From: Rhizobacter sp. AJA081-3
GTDB lineage: Bacteria > Pseudomonadota > Gammaproteobacteria > Burkholderiales > Burkholderiaceae_C
Length of the DNA stretch: 64,000 bases
Assembly: GCF_017795745.1 (NCBI RefSeq)
Contig: NZ_CP059067.1
Span: forward strand, 62,001 to 126,000
Direction: 5' to 3'
Positions 49,176 to 58,199 of this stretch are shown one piece after another (within the stretch, counting starts at the first letter, position 1; the number at the start of each line of letters is the position of its first letter). The position numbers were made by a program, and so were the translations under genes. The notes beneath the pieces were generated by a model that did not search any database, had not been told where the DNA came from, and worked only from the letters and a program-made list of their open reading frames with translations.

Positions 49176-52100
49176 TCAGGCGGCCTGCCGCGCCGCGCCG
49201 CCTCGCCACTGTGCCATCAGCGCGGCCCACTTCGGCCGCGCTGCCTTCAGGTGGCGCTCCTTCACGTGGCCGAAGCCGCGGATCTCTTCGGGGATGCGCG
49301 CGATCTCGGCCGCCAGCGCCAGGTTGCCGGCGTTCAGCGTGCCCAGCAATTCCTCGACACAGGCGCGGTACTCGACGATCAGCGCGCGCTCGGTCTTGCG
49401 CTCCTCGGTGCGGCCGAACACATCGAAGGCCGTGCCGCGCAGCCCCTTGAGCTTCGCCAGCACACCGAAGGCGCTGCGCACCCAGGGGCCGTAAGGCTGC
49501 TTCACGAGTTCGCCGCGGTCGTTGTGCTTCGCGAGCAGCGGCGGCGCGAGGTGGTGCACCAGCTTGAAGTCGCCCTCGAACATGCCGGCGATCTTCTGCG
49601 TGAAGGCCGGGTCGGTGTGCAGCCGCGCCACCTCGTACTCGTCCTTGTAGGCCATCAGCTTGAACAGGTAGCGTGCCACCGCCTCGCTGAGCTTGGTGCC
49701 CTTCAGCGGCGCCTCGGCCGCGCGCACCTTCTCGACGAAGGCCTTGTACTGCGCAGCATAGGCGGCGTCCTGGTAGCCGGTGAGGAACTCGACGCGCTTG
49801 CTGACCATCTCGTCGAGCGACGGCTTCTTGACGAACTCGATCACCGCGGCCGCCTTGTACAGCGCCTGCACCGAGGCCAGGTCGTGCGCGCAGCGGCGGC
49901 CCCATTCGAAGGCAGCCTTGTTGTTGTCGATCTGCACGCCGTTGAGCTCGAAGGCGCGCATCAGTGCGGCGTGGGAGAGCGGCACGCGGCCCTTCTGCCA
50001 GGCGTAGCCCAGCAGCAGCGGGTTGGTGTAGATCGAGTCGCCGACCAGTTGCACCGCGGCCTGCTCGGCATCGAAGGCGCCCACCATGTCGATGCCCACC
50101 GCGCCGGCCACCGCCGTCTCGCAGTTGCCGCCGGGGAACTGCCAGTCGGGGTTGCGCACGAAGGCGGCGGTCGGCGTGCCGTGCGTGTTGAGCGCCACGA
50201 AGGTGCGCCCGCCGTGCATCACGCTCATCGTGTACTTGCTGGCCGCCACGATGGCATCGCAGGCGATCACGAGATCCGCCTTGGCGGTGTCGACCTTGGT
50301 GGTGTGGATGGCCTCGGGCCGGTTGGCGATCTGGATGTGGCTCCAGGTGGCGCCGCCCTTCTGCGCGAGGCCGCCGGCGTCCTGCGTGACCACGCCACGT
50401 CCCTCCAGGTGCGCGGCCACGCCGAGCAGCTGGCCGATGGTGATGACGCCGGTGCCGCCGACGCCGCCGACCACGATGCCCCAAGCTGTCTCGGCCAGCG
50501 GCAGGCTCGGCTCGGGCAGCGGTGGCAGTGACGACAGGTCGCTGCGCGCTTCCTTCTTCGCCTTCTTCAAGTTGCCGCCCTCGACCGTGACGAAGCTCGG
50601 GCAGAAGCCCTTCACGCAGGAGAAGTCCTTGTTGCAGGTGTTCTGGTTGATGCGGCGCTTGCGGCCGAACTCCGTCTCCACCGGCTCGACCGACAGGCAG
50701 TTGGACTGCACCGAGCAGTCGCCGCAGCCTTCGCACACCAGCTCGTTGACGACCACCGTCTTGGCCGGCGTGGCCAGCTTGCCGCGCTTGCGGCGGCGGC
50801 GCTTCTCGGTGGCGCAGGTCTGGTCGTAGATGATCGCGGTGCAGCCGGGCAGCTCGCGGAACTGGCGCTGGATCGTGTCGAGCTCGTCGCGGTGGTGCAC
50901 CGTGACTCCGGCCTCCAGCGACACACCGGCGTACTTCTGCGGCTCGTCGGTGACGATGACCAGCTTCTTCACGCCCTCGGCGATCAGGCTCTTCTGGATC
51001 TGCAGCACCGAGTGGCCCTCGGGCCGCTCGCCGACCTGCTGGCCGCCGGTCATCGCCACGGCGTCGTTGTAGAGCACCTTGTAGGTGATGTTCACGCCAG
51101 CGGCGATGCTCTGGCGGATCGCCAGCAGGCCGCTGTGGAAGTAAGTGCCGTCGCCAAGGTTGGCGAACACGTGCGTGTCCTTCGTGAAAGGCGCCTGGCC
51201 GACCCAGGCCACGCCCTCGCCGCCCATCTGGCTGAAGGTACTGGTGCTGCGGTCCATCCACACCGACATGAAGTGGCAGCCGATGCCGGCCATCGCACGC
51301 GAGCCTTCGGGAACGCGGGTGCTGGTGTTGTGCGGGCAGCCGCTGCAGAACCACGGGGCGCGTTCGCCGGTGTCGGTCTTCAGCTCGAGCAGCGCGCGCT
51401 CGCGCTGCCCGACCACGGCCAGACGCTCGTCCATGCGCGCCGCGACATCGCTGCCTTCGGGTGCGAGGCCGAGCTTCTTCAGCCGCTTGGCGATCGCCTT
51501 GGCGATGATCGCCGGCGTCAGGTCGGCCTTGGCGCGCAGCAGCCAGTTGTCGCTCGGGTTCGGCATCGACCATTCGCCGCCGGAGAAGTCGCCCTCGGTC
51601 TCGTCGAACTTGCCCAGCACGTTGGGCCGCACGTCGGAGCGCCAGTTGTAGAGCTCTTCCTTGATCTGGTACTCGATGACCTGGCGCTTCTCCTCGACGA
51701 CGAGGATCTCCTGCAGGCCCTGCGCGAAGTCGCGCGTGATGGTCGCGTCCAGCGGCCACACCACGTTGACCTTGTGCAGCCGGATGCCCAGGCGCCCGCA
51801 GGTGTCGTCGTCCAGGCCCAGGTCGGCCAGCGCCTGGCGCGTGTCGTTGTAGGCCTTGCCGCTGGCAATGATGCCGAAGCGATCGTTCGGGCCCTCGACC
51901 ACGTTGCGGTTGAGCCTGTTGGCGCGCACGTAGGCCAGCGCCGCGTACCACTTGTGGTCGAACAGGCGTGCCTCCTGGTCGAGCGCCCCGTCCGGCCAGC
52001 GGATGTGCAGGCCGCCCGGCGGCATGGTGAAGTCTTCCGGCATGACGATCTTCACGCGGTCCGGGTCCACCGACACCGAGGCGGACGACTCCACCACCTC

Positions 52101-52742
52101 CTGGATCGTCTTCATGCCTGCCCACACGCCGGCGTAGCGGCTCATCGCGAAGGCGTGCAGGCCCATGTCGAGGATGTCCTGCACCGACGACGGGAAGAAC
52201 ACCGGCAGCCCGCACGCCTTGAAGATGTGGTCGCTCTGGTGCGCGGCGGTGGAGCTCTTCGCGACGTGGTCATCGCCGGCGATGGCGATCACGCCGCCGT
52301 GCTTCGCGGTGCCGGCCATGTTGGCGTGCTTGAAGACGTCAGAGCAGCGGTCCACGCCCGGGCCCTTGCCGTACCAGATGCCGAACACGCCGTCGTACTT
52401 CTTGCTCTGCGGGTAGAGGTCGAGCTGCTGTGTGCCCCACACCGCGGTAGCGCCGAGTTCCTCGTTCACGCCGGGCTGGAAGACGATGTGGTTGGCCTCG
52501 AGGTGCTTCTTCGCCGCCCACAGCGACTGGTCGTAGGTGCCCAGCGGACTGCCGCGGTAGCCGCTGATGAAGCCGCCGGTGTTCAGCCCCGCGGCCAGGT
52601 CACGCTGGCGCTGCAGCATGGGCAGCCGCACCAGCGCCTGCACGCCGCTCATGAAGGCGCGGCCGTGGTCGAGGCTGTACTTGTCGTCCAGCGATGCGCT
52701 CTCGAGCGCCTTGCGGATCGACTCGGGCAGGGGTGCATTCAT
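49176..52742 (-). CDS. Indolepyruvate ferredoxin oxidoreductase, fused alpha-beta form
   Basis: 1188 residues. The N-terminal pyrimidine-binding half has GGFISGYRGSPLGTYDQSLW. The thiamine-diphosphate half has PWFCSGCPHNTS and GGEGVAWVGQ with GDGTYFHSGLLA. A cysteine-rich segment near residue 669 on (CEGCGDCSVQSNC, then CNKDFSCVKGFCPSF) binds Fe-S clusters. The gamma-type domain begins GGVGGTGVITIGQLLG near residue 758, and a long C-terminal tail follows. It converts arylpyruvates or branched 2-oxo acids to acyl-CoA. In aerobic proteobacteria this fused enzyme serves phenylalanine, tyrosine or tryptophan breakdown. A divergent Lrp-type regulator is probably its controller. Confidence 0.93.
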   Translation of the reverse strand: MNAPLPESIRKALESASLDDKYSLDHGRAFMSGVQALVRLPMLQRQRDLAAGLNTGGFISGYRGSPLGTYDQSLWAAKKHLEANHIVFQPGVNEELGATAVWGTQQLDLYPQSKKYDGVFGIWYGKGPGVDRCSDVFKHANMAGTAKHGGVIAIAGDDHVAKSSTAAHQSDHIFKACGLPVFFPSSVQDILDMGLHAFAMSRYAGVWAGMKTIQEVVESSASVSVDPDRVKIVMPEDFTMPPGGLHIRWPDGALDQEARLFDHKWYAALAYVRANRLNRNVVEGPNDRFGIIASGKAYNDTRQALADLGLDDDTCGRLGIRLHKVNVVWPLDATITRDFAQGLQEILVVEEKRQVIEYQIKEELYNWRSDVRPNVLGKFDETEGDFSGGEWSMPNPSDNWLLRAKADLTPAIIAKAIAKRLKKLGLAPEGSDVAARMDERLAVVGQRERALLELKTDTGERAPWFCSGCPHNTSTRVPEGSRAMAGIGCHFMSVWMDRSTSTFSQMGGEGVAWVGQAPFTKDTHVFANLGDGTYFHSGLLAIRQSIAAGVNITYKVLYNDAVAMTGGQQVGERPEGHSVLQIQKSLIAEGVKKLVIVTDEPQKYAGVSLEAGVTVHHRDELDTIQRQFRELPGCTAIIYDQTCATEKRRRRKRGKLATPAKTVVVNELVCEGCGDCSVQSNCLSVEPVETEFGRKRRINQNTCNKDFSCVKGFCPSFVTVEGGNLKKAKKEARSDLSSLPPLPEPSLPLAETAWGIVVGGVGGTGVITIGQLLGVAAHLEGRGVVTQDAGGLAQKGGATWSHIQIANRPEAIHTTKVDTAKADLVIACDAIVAASKYTMSVMHGGRTFVALNTHGTPTAAFVRNPDWQFPGGNCETAVAGAVGIDMVGAFDAEQAAVQLVGDSIYTNPLLLGYAWQKGRVPLSHAALMRAFELNGVQIDNNKAAFEWGRRCAHDLASVQALYKAAAVIEFVKKPSLDEMVSKRVEFLTGYQDAAYAAQYKAFVEKVRAAEAPLKGTKLSEAVARYLFKLMAYKDEYEVARLHTDPAFTQKIAGMFEGDFKLVHHLAPPLLAKHNDRGELVKQPYGPWVRSAFGVLAKLKGLRGTAFDVFGRTEERKTERALIVEYRACVEELLGTLNAGNLALAAEIARIPEEIRGFGHVKERHLKAARPKWAALMAQWRGGAARQAA

Positions 52743-52829
52743 GGCAGGCGCTCCGTGATAGGGCGAGCACGAGTGTAGAGATTCAGGGGCAGGAAGTGCT
52801 TTCTTTCGTTGCCGGGTTATGGTCTCTAT

Positions 52830-52846
52830 GAGAAAGCTTCTTGCTC
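52830..52846. promoter_or_regulatory. Imperfect palindrome in the ior-lrp gap (candidate Lrp-family site)
   Basis: GAGAAAGCTTCTTGCTC is a 17-base inverted repeat with 13 symmetrical positions (arms GAG.AAG and CTT.CTC). It lies in the 138-base gap between the divergent ior gene and the Lrp-type gene. Lrp/AsnC proteins often bind such AT-richer palindromes beside their own gene. Confidence 0.45.
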
Positions 52847-52880
52847 CAGATACTCGATTCGTATCAGAATCACGCCCGAA

Positions 52881-53441
52881 ATGGCCACTTCAGGGAAAAC
52901 CCCAGAGCCACCCACGGACGTGCAGGATGCGCATGGCGCGAGCCTGGACCGCTTCGACATCGCCATCCTGCGCGCCCTGCAGCAAGACGCACGCCTGTCA
53001 AACGCCGAGCTGGCCGCGCGCATCGGGCTGTCGGCCGCGCCGACCTGGCGGCGCGTGCGCTGGCTCGAGGAGCAGGGCTTCATCACCGGCTACCGCGCCG
53101 AGATCGACCGCCGCAAGATCGGCCTGGGGGTGCTCGCCTTCGTGCGCATCGACGCCGATCGCAACACCGCCGCCGCCACGCGCGAGCTGGAGGAGGCGAT
53201 CCGCCGCATCCCGGAGGTGATCTCCTGCCACTACATCTCGGGCTCGGGCACCTTCGAGCTGCAGGTGATGGCCACCGACCTCGATGCCTTCTCGCGCTTC
53301 GCGCTCGACGTGCTGCTCAACCTGCCGCACGTGAAGGACCTGCACACCAGCTTCTCGCTGGGTGAGGTGAAGTCCGGCGGCGCGCTGCCGCTGGGCCACC
53401 TGCGCGGCGCCGTCGAGGCCGGCACGCCGGGGGCGCGATGA
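52881..53441 (+). CDS. Lrp/AsnC-family transcription regulator
   Basis: 186 residues. After a short polar tail the HTH runs LDRFDIAILRALQQDARLSN then AELAARIGLSAAPTWRRVRWLEEQGFI. The RAM domain follows: LGVLAFVRIDAD, IPEVISCHYISGSGTFELQVMATDLDAF. It normally senses an amino acid and forms octamers. Divergent placement next to the arylpyruvate oxidoreductase gene suggests control of aromatic amino-acid use. I chose the ATG at 52881 rather than an in-frame start 24 codons earlier, which would run through the palindrome. Its stop overlaps the GGDEF gene by four bases. Confidence 0.92.
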   Translation: MATSGKTPEPPTDVQDAHGASLDRFDIAILRALQQDARLSNAELAARIGLSAAPTWRRVRWLEEQGFITGYRAEIDRRKIGLGVLAFVRIDADRNTAAATRELEEAIRRIPEVISCHYISGSGTFELQVMATDLDAFSRFALDVLLNLPHVKDLHTSFSLGEVKSGGALPLGHLRGAVEAGTPGAR

Positions 53442-54544
53442 ACGCGCGCTGGGCCTCGCTGACCGACTGGCTGCTCGGCACCGAGCCGCAGCAGCGCGTG
53501 CGTGCGGCGCGCTGCGGCCTCGCCTGCGGCCTGATGCTCTACAGCATCGCCAGCATGGGCTACTTCGTCTGGGTCGGCATGGCCTCGGCCGGGCCGGTGG
53601 CCGCACTGGCACTGGTCGGCCTGGGCGGCATGGGCGCCTGCTTCGCGGTGATCCGCAGCGGGGCCAACCTGCGCCTGGCCGACCCCTCGCTGACCGGCGT
53701 GCAGATGAGCTTCGCGCTGGCTGTCGGGGCCGTGGCCTACACGCTCGCCGGCCGCGGCCGCGGCGCAGTGTTCCCGATCATGATGGTGGTGCTGATGTTC
53801 GGCCTGTACTCGCTCAAGCCGCGGCAGGTGCGGCACATGAGCCTGCTGGCGCTGGTGTTGTTCGGCAGTGCGATGGCCTTGATGGCGTGGCTCTCGCCGG
53901 CCATCTACCGGCCCGAGGTGGAGTTCGCGCATTTCCTCGTCATCGCCATCATGCTGCCGGCGGTGTCGATGCTGGCCGGCCAGCTCAGCCGCTTGCGCGA
54001 CAGGTTGCGCCGCCAGAAGGCCGAACTGCAGGAGGCCCTGTCGCGCATCCAGGAGCTCGCGCTGCGCGACGAACTCACCGGCCTGGCCAATCGCCGCCAC
54101 ATGCAGGCCCTGATCGACCTGGAGCGCGAGCGCTGCGTGCGCTCGGGCGGCAGCTTCTGCCTGGCCGTGATCGACATCGACCGCTTCAAGCGCATCAACG
54201 ACACGCACGGCCACCCGGCCGGCGACGCGGTGCTGCGCGACTTCGCGCGCGAGGCGATGGCCACGCTGCGCAGCGCCGACGTGCTGTCGCGCTGGGGCGG
54301 CGAGGAGTTCATGCTGATGCTGCCCGACACGCGCCTGACCCTGGCACGCCTGGGCGTCGAGCGGCTCCGCACGCGGGCGGCGGCGATGCGGGTGGAGCAC
54401 GCCAGCGGGCCGCTGTCGTTCACGCTGTCGGCCGGCGTCGTGGAGCACCTGGCCGGCGAATCGGTGGTCGATTCGATCGCCCGTGCCGACCGGGCGCTCT
54501 ACCAGGCCAAGCAGCAGGGGCGCAACAAAGTGGTGTCGGGTTGA
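53438..54544 (+). CDS. Membrane-bound GGDEF diguanylate cyclase
   Basis: 368 residues. Six hydrophobic helices fill about residues 24-190, followed by a coiled coil (RLRDRLRRQKAELQEALSRIQ) and a GGDEF domain beginning ALRDELTGLANRRHM. The active-site loop is GGEEF at residues 287-291, and the product-inhibition site RSAD lies at 278-281, the right distance upstream. So it should make cyclic di-GMP and be feedback-inhibited. The ATGA overlap with the Lrp-type gene couples their translation, an uncommon pairing. Confidence 0.93.
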   Translation: MNARWASLTDWLLGTEPQQRVRAARCGLACGLMLYSIASMGYFVWVGMASAGPVAALALVGLGGMGACFAVIRSGANLRLADPSLTGVQMSFALAVGAVAYTLAGRGRGAVFPIMMVVLMFGLYSLKPRQVRHMSLLALVLFGSAMALMAWLSPAIYRPEVEFAHFLVIAIMLPAVSMLAGQLSRLRDRLRRQKAELQEALSRIQELALRDELTGLANRRHMQALIDLERERCVRSGGSFCLAVIDIDRFKRINDTHGHPAGDAVLRDFAREAMATLRSADVLSRWGGEEFMLMLPDTRLTLARLGVERLRTRAAAMRVEHASGPLSFTLSAGVVEHLAGESVVDSIARADRALYQAKQQGRNKVVSG

Positions 54545-54553
54545 GCTGAAGGC

Positions 54554-55702
54554 TCAGCGCGGCCACAGCACCCACAAACGCAGCGGCTGCTTCATGCGCC
54601 CGGCCTGTGCCTCGGCGTCTTCGCCCCAGCCCCAGAAGTAGTCGGCACGCACCGCGCCGGTGATGGCGCTGCCGGTGTCCTGCGCCATCACCAGGCGGCG
54701 CAGCGGCGTGCTCGACAGCGGCTCGGTGGTGTCCAGCCACACCGGCGTGCCGTAGGGCACCGACTGCGGGTCGACGGCGATCGATCGGCCCGGTGTCAGC
54801 GGCACCGCCTGCGCGCCCTTGGGGCCGACCGTCGGGTCGGGCAGCGGCTCTTCGCGGAAGAACACATAGCGCGGGTTGCTCCACAGCATTTCGTTCAGGC
54901 GCTTCGGGTTGGCGCGCGCCCAGGCCTTGATGGCCGGCCACGAGGCCTGTTCGGGCTTGAGCTCGCCCTGTTCGATCAGCCAGCGGCCGACCGACTTGTA
55001 GGGCTGGTCGTTGTGGCCCGCGTAGGCCACGCGCAGCTGGCGCCGCGCGCCGTTGGCCTCGGACAGCATCAGCCGCCCCGAGCCTTGCACCTGCAGCAGC
55101 AGCGCGTCGAGCGGGTCGGCCACGTAGGCGAGCTCGCGCCCGCGCAGCGCGGCCTGGGCGGCAGGCAGGGTGTCGATCTGCTGGCGTGTCCACCAGGGCT
55201 TGCGCGTGGCCAAGTCGTCGGGCAGGCCGTGCAGCGGCACGCGGAAGGCGGCGCGCGGCTGGCGCTGCGCCTCCACCAGCGGCTCGAAATAGCCGGTCGC
55301 CAGGCCCTCGGTCGCACCGTCGGGCGACTCGACGCGGTAGGGGCGCAGCCGCTGCTGCAGCCAGGTGCGCGCCTCGGCATCGCTGGCCGGTGCAAAGCCG
55401 CGCGCGGCCACGCAGATCGCCTCCCAGCCCGGCGCCGGCTTGTCGCAGCCGCGCAGCAGCGCGGGCCACAGCTCGCGTGTCGCGTCGCCTTGCCAGCCGG
55501 GCAGGTCGGCCCAGTTCGCCGGCACCCAGCGCGAGCGTGCGCGCACGAGGGACGCTCCCGCAGCCGGTGCAGGCGCCGGCGCGGCCTGCGGCGGCGGCGC
55601 CCGGCCGGTCTCGTCCGGCGGTGCGGCGTCAGGGACAAACAGGCCGCAGCCGGCGAGCGCTCCTAGAATCGCCGCGGCAACGAGCCCTCGGCTACGGGAC
55701 AT
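54554..55702 (-). CDS. mltA: Membrane-bound lytic murein transglycosylase A
   Basis: 382 residues. The lipobox GALAGC gives an outer-membrane lipoprotein. MltA landmarks are ATGYFEPLVEA, VQGSGRLML, YVFFREEPLPDPTVGPKGAQ and the 3D-domain end IAVDPQSVPYGTPVWLDT then MAQDTGSAITGAVRADYFWGWG, with the catalytic aspartates of the 3D domain. It cleaves peptidoglycan glycan strands to anhydromuropeptides. The start may be 55702 or two codons earlier at 55708; the earlier one overlaps the start codon of the small plus-strand gene. Confidence 0.93.
   Translation of the reverse strand: MSRSRGLVAAAILGALAGCGLFVPDAAPPDETGRAPPPQAAPAPAPAAGASLVRARSRWVPANWADLPGWQGDATRELWPALLRGCDKPAPGWEAICVAARGFAPASDAEARTWLQQRLRPYRVESPDGATEGLATGYFEPLVEAQRQPRAAFRVPLHGLPDDLATRKPWWTRQQIDTLPAAQAALRGRELAYVADPLDALLLQVQGSGRLMLSEANGARRQLRVAYAGHNDQPYKSVGRWLIEQGELKPEQASWPAIKAWARANPKRLNEMLWSNPRYVFFREEPLPDPTVGPKGAQAVPLTPGRSIAVDPQSVPYGTPVWLDTTEPLSSTPLRRLVMAQDTGSAITGAVRADYFWGWGEDAEAQAGRMKQPLRLWVLWPR
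55664..55669 (+). promoter_or_regulatory. Candidate -10 box for the 38-residue membrane peptide
   Basis: TAGAAT within TCCTAGAATC lies 37 bases before the ATG at 55707, inside the signal-peptide region of the opposite mltA gene. The same CCTAGAAT octamer occurs twice between apaG and rpe. No clear -35 is seen. Confidence 0.4.
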
Positions 55703-55706
55703 CTTC

Positions 55707-55823
55707 ATGGCATTGATTCTGCTGGAGGCGCTGGGCGCGCTGGTGATCCTGCTGCTCATCGTGTGGTGGACGATGTTCTCCGGCCGCAAAGGCGGCGAGC
55801 GGCGCGACGACGACTCACGCTGA
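55707..55823 (+). CDS. Small single-helix membrane protein (38 residues)
   Basis: A 38-residue peptide: one hydrophobic helix (LILLEALGALVILLLIVWW) followed by TMFSGRKGGERRDDDSR, a positive then acidic soluble tail. The layout, an N-terminal helix with a charged cytoplasmic tail, is that of real small membrane proteins. It is divergent from mltA, with the start codon overlapping one possible mltA start, and its stop overlaps the 3' end of the convergent Gcr-family gene by nine bases. A possible -10 box supports transcription. I recognise no family. Confidence 0.55.
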   Translation: MALILLEALGALVILLLIVWWTMFSGRKGGERRDDDSR

Positions 55824-57809
55824 ATCCTTCGGCGGCAGCACGAACGACACCGGCGCGTGCCGCAGCCGCGCGCGGATGGCGCGATAGATGCGGCTGCGGT
55901 CGGCCAGGCGGATGCCGCGCGAGCGCAGCGCCACCTTGAAGGCGAGCACGAAACTCACCGTGAGGTTGAGCACACCGGTCACCGCGATGCCGGCCGCGCA
56001 CCACCAGAACGCGCTGTCATGCAGCACTTCGGCGCCCAGTGCGCCGAGCGCCGCGGCCAGTTGGCCGGTGGAGAGCGTGACGTGGCGCACCTCCAGCGGC
56101 AGTGCGAAGAACGTGGCCACCGCCGGCACCAGGCCGAGCATCAGGCCGAGCGAAATGTTGGCGGCCAGCCCCGAGACGTTGGCGCGCCACCAGGCGCCCC
56201 AGCGCCGGGCGCGCGCGGCGCCGAGCAGTGCGATGGAGCGTGGGTTCCAGGCGATCGCGCTGTCCAGGCGGTGCCAGACGAACCAGTTCTCCGCCCAGCC
56301 GGCGATCAGCGAACTGGCGAACAGCAGCACGCCGGTGAAGGCCGCATACAGCGCCGTGGGGCCGAGCAGCGTCAGCGAATGCAGCACGTACTCGGCCTGC
56401 GGCTTGCCCACCAGCGGCGCGCCGAACGCCGCCTGCCAGGCGAGCTGCACCCCCAGCACCACCGGCCCGGCGACCATCAGGTTGCCGAAGATGCCGGCCG
56501 CCTGCGAGCGGATCAGGTGCGCGACCTCGTCGACGAAGGCCTCCACCTTGGCGTCGTCGGCCAGGTCGCCGAGCTTGTCGGCCATCGCCGGCGCGGTCAT
56601 CGCCGGCTGCTTGGTCGCCACCGTCCAGTGCAGCAGGTGGATGATCACGAAGCTGCCCGCGTAGTTGACGCCGGCCAGCAGCCCGGCCCAGAACGCAGCC
56701 AGGCCGAGCGCGCCGACGAGGAACTTGACGAAGGTGGTGCCGACGATCACCGCACCCCCGCCGGCCGCCGCGCGCAGCATCGCGCGGTACGCGGCGCGGT
56801 CGCGGGTGATGTAGTGCTCGCCGGTGGCGGCGCTGCGCTCGGCCACCTTGCGCGCGAGGAGCGAGTAGTGCCGCGCGAACAGGCTGCGGATGCCGCGCCG
56901 CTCTTCCGCCTGCCGGGCCAGGCCGGCGATCAGGTGCAGCAACTCGCGCGCCGGCTGCGGCGCGAGCAGGGTGTTGAGCACGGCCTCGATGCGGTCGCAG
57001 CGCTCGCGCAGCTGGTCGACCTCGAACACCACGTTCACCGACACGCCGTACTGCTCGAGGTGCGCATGCACGCTGTCGGCGCAGCGCCGGCAGGCATCGA
57101 GCAGCGCGCGCAGGTACTGCGATTCCTGCAGCAGCAGCGTGTTGTCGGCGTCGGCCGCCCGGGCGCCCAGCCGCTCGGCGGCGCTGGCGAGCTGGCGGAA
57201 CGGGTCGTCGGCCAGCAGCTCCGGGCTCATGCGCTGGCGCAGGGCGCCCGAGTGGCCCGACGCCCGCACTGCCGCGGCGAGGTAGACGATGCCGTCGGCC
57301 AGCGGCCGGCGCCAGCCGTCGCCCTGGGCGAGCATCGGCCCGAGCGCCTCGACCAGCCGCGCCAGCGTGTCGTCGTCGATGGCATCGAGCCACTGCGCGT
57401 CGCGATCGCGCGGGAAGAGCAGGGCGAACAGCTCGCCCAGGTCCAGCGTCTCCGGCGTGATCGGCAGCAGCCGCAGGCGCAGCCGCTGGCCGAGCTCGCC
57501 GAAGAGGTTCATGCGCGGCGCGAAGCCGAAGTCGGCGAACAGCGCCACCGTGTCCACCTCGCGCCAGATGCGCGCCAGCATGGCGCCCACCGCGGCGCGC
57601 TGCGGCGGGTTGCGCTGCAGCACGTTGAGCAGGTGCTTCAGTCGCAGCACCGGCGTGGGCGTGCTGCGCTCGGCTTCGCCTTCCAGCGGCGCGCGGCGCA
57701 GCCACTCCATCAGCCGCACCAGCCACAGGTGGCGCTCGGCCAGCGGCGCCTTCGGGTCGGCCGCGTTGAGCAGCGCCGTCAGGTCCCAGCCCGAGCCCGC
57801 GCGGGCCAT
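55815..57809 (-). CDS. Gcr-family membrane protein ('site-specific recombinase' family)
   Basis: 664 residues. The family is annotated as site-specific recombinase after a gonococcal gene, but the sequence shows no tyrosine- or serine-recombinase motif. A helical N-terminal half (to about residue 330) precedes about six membrane helices, including GGGAVIVGTTFVKFLVGALGLAAFW, MVAGPVVLGVQLAWQAAFG-like and ISLGLMLGLVPAVATFFALPL. The C-terminus is basic. It starts at the ATG at 57807-57809; a TTG four codons upstream overlaps the apaG stop and may be used instead. It is probably co-transcribed with apaG. Real function unknown. Confidence 0.8.
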   Translation of the reverse strand: MARAGSGWDLTALLNAADPKAPLAERHLWLVRLMEWLRRAPLEGEAERSTPTPVLRLKHLLNVLQRNPPQRAAVGAMLARIWREVDTVALFADFGFAPRMNLFGELGQRLRLRLLPITPETLDLGELFALLFPRDRDAQWLDAIDDDTLARLVEALGPMLAQGDGWRRPLADGIVYLAAAVRASGHSGALRQRMSPELLADDPFRQLASAAERLGARAADADNTLLLQESQYLRALLDACRRCADSVHAHLEQYGVSVNVVFEVDQLRERCDRIEAVLNTLLAPQPARELLHLIAGLARQAEERRGIRSLFARHYSLLARKVAERSAATGEHYITRDRAAYRAMLRAAAGGGAVIVGTTFVKFLVGALGLAAFWAGLLAGVNYAGSFVIIHLLHWTVATKQPAMTAPAMADKLGDLADDAKVEAFVDEVAHLIRSQAAGIFGNLMVAGPVVLGVQLAWQAAFGAPLVGKPQAEYVLHSLTLLGPTALYAAFTGVLLFASSLIAGWAENWFVWHRLDSAIAWNPRSIALLGAARARRWGAWWRANVSGLAANISLGLMLGLVPAVATFFALPLEVRHVTLSTGQLAAALGALGAEVLHDSAFWWCAAGIAVTGVLNLTVSFVLAFKVALRSRGIRLADRSRIYRAIRARLRHAPVSFVLPPKDSA

Positions 57810-57817
57810 CGGCAAAC

Positions 57818-58192
57818 TCAATGCAGCGCCGACGCCGTGGTCAGCCCGAATTCGGGCACCGGCGCGTCGAAAGGTTGCGCGTCCTCGGTCATGCAGAAGA
57901 ACTCGCCGCGCATCGTGCCGTGCGGCGTGGCGATGCGCGTCCAGCTCGTGTACTCGAAACTCTCGCCCGGCTTGAGCATCGGCTGGTGGCCCACCACGGC
58001 CAGGCCGCGCACCTCGTCGACGTGGCCGTCGGCGTCGGTGACCACCCAGTGGCGCGCGATGAGCTGGGCCGTCACGTCGCCGGTGTTGCGGATGGTGATG
58101 GTGTAGGCGAACGCATGCTCGCCGTTGCCGGGGTCGGACTGCTCGGGCAGGGGGCGCACGACGACGCTGCTGGTGAACTCGGGTTTGGCCAT
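57818..58192 (-). CDS. apaG: ApaG (CorD) protein
   Basis: 124 residues of the ApaG immunoglobulin-like fold: AFAYTITIRNTGDVTAQLIARHWVVTDADG, VVGHQPMLKPGESFEYTSW and GTMRGEFFCM are the family hallmarks. Its biochemical role is poorly defined; in enterobacteria it is linked with Co/Mg resistance and the ApaH gene. Here it is divergent from rpe. The ATG at 58190-58192 starts only eight bases after a TAGAAT box on its strand. Confidence 0.93.
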   Translation of the reverse strand: MAKPEFTSSVVVRPLPEQSDPGNGEHAFAYTITIRNTGDVTAQLIARHWVVTDADGHVDEVRGLAVVGHQPMLKPGESFEYTSWTRIATPHGTMRGEFFCMTEDAQPFDAPVPEFGLTTASALH

Positions 58193-58199
58193 GCGGCCC

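Noticed and set aside
55815-57809. Mobile element or integrase based on the 'site-specific recombinase' family name
   Set aside because: No recombinase motifs, no inverted repeats or target duplications, and the gene is embedded among housekeeping genes.
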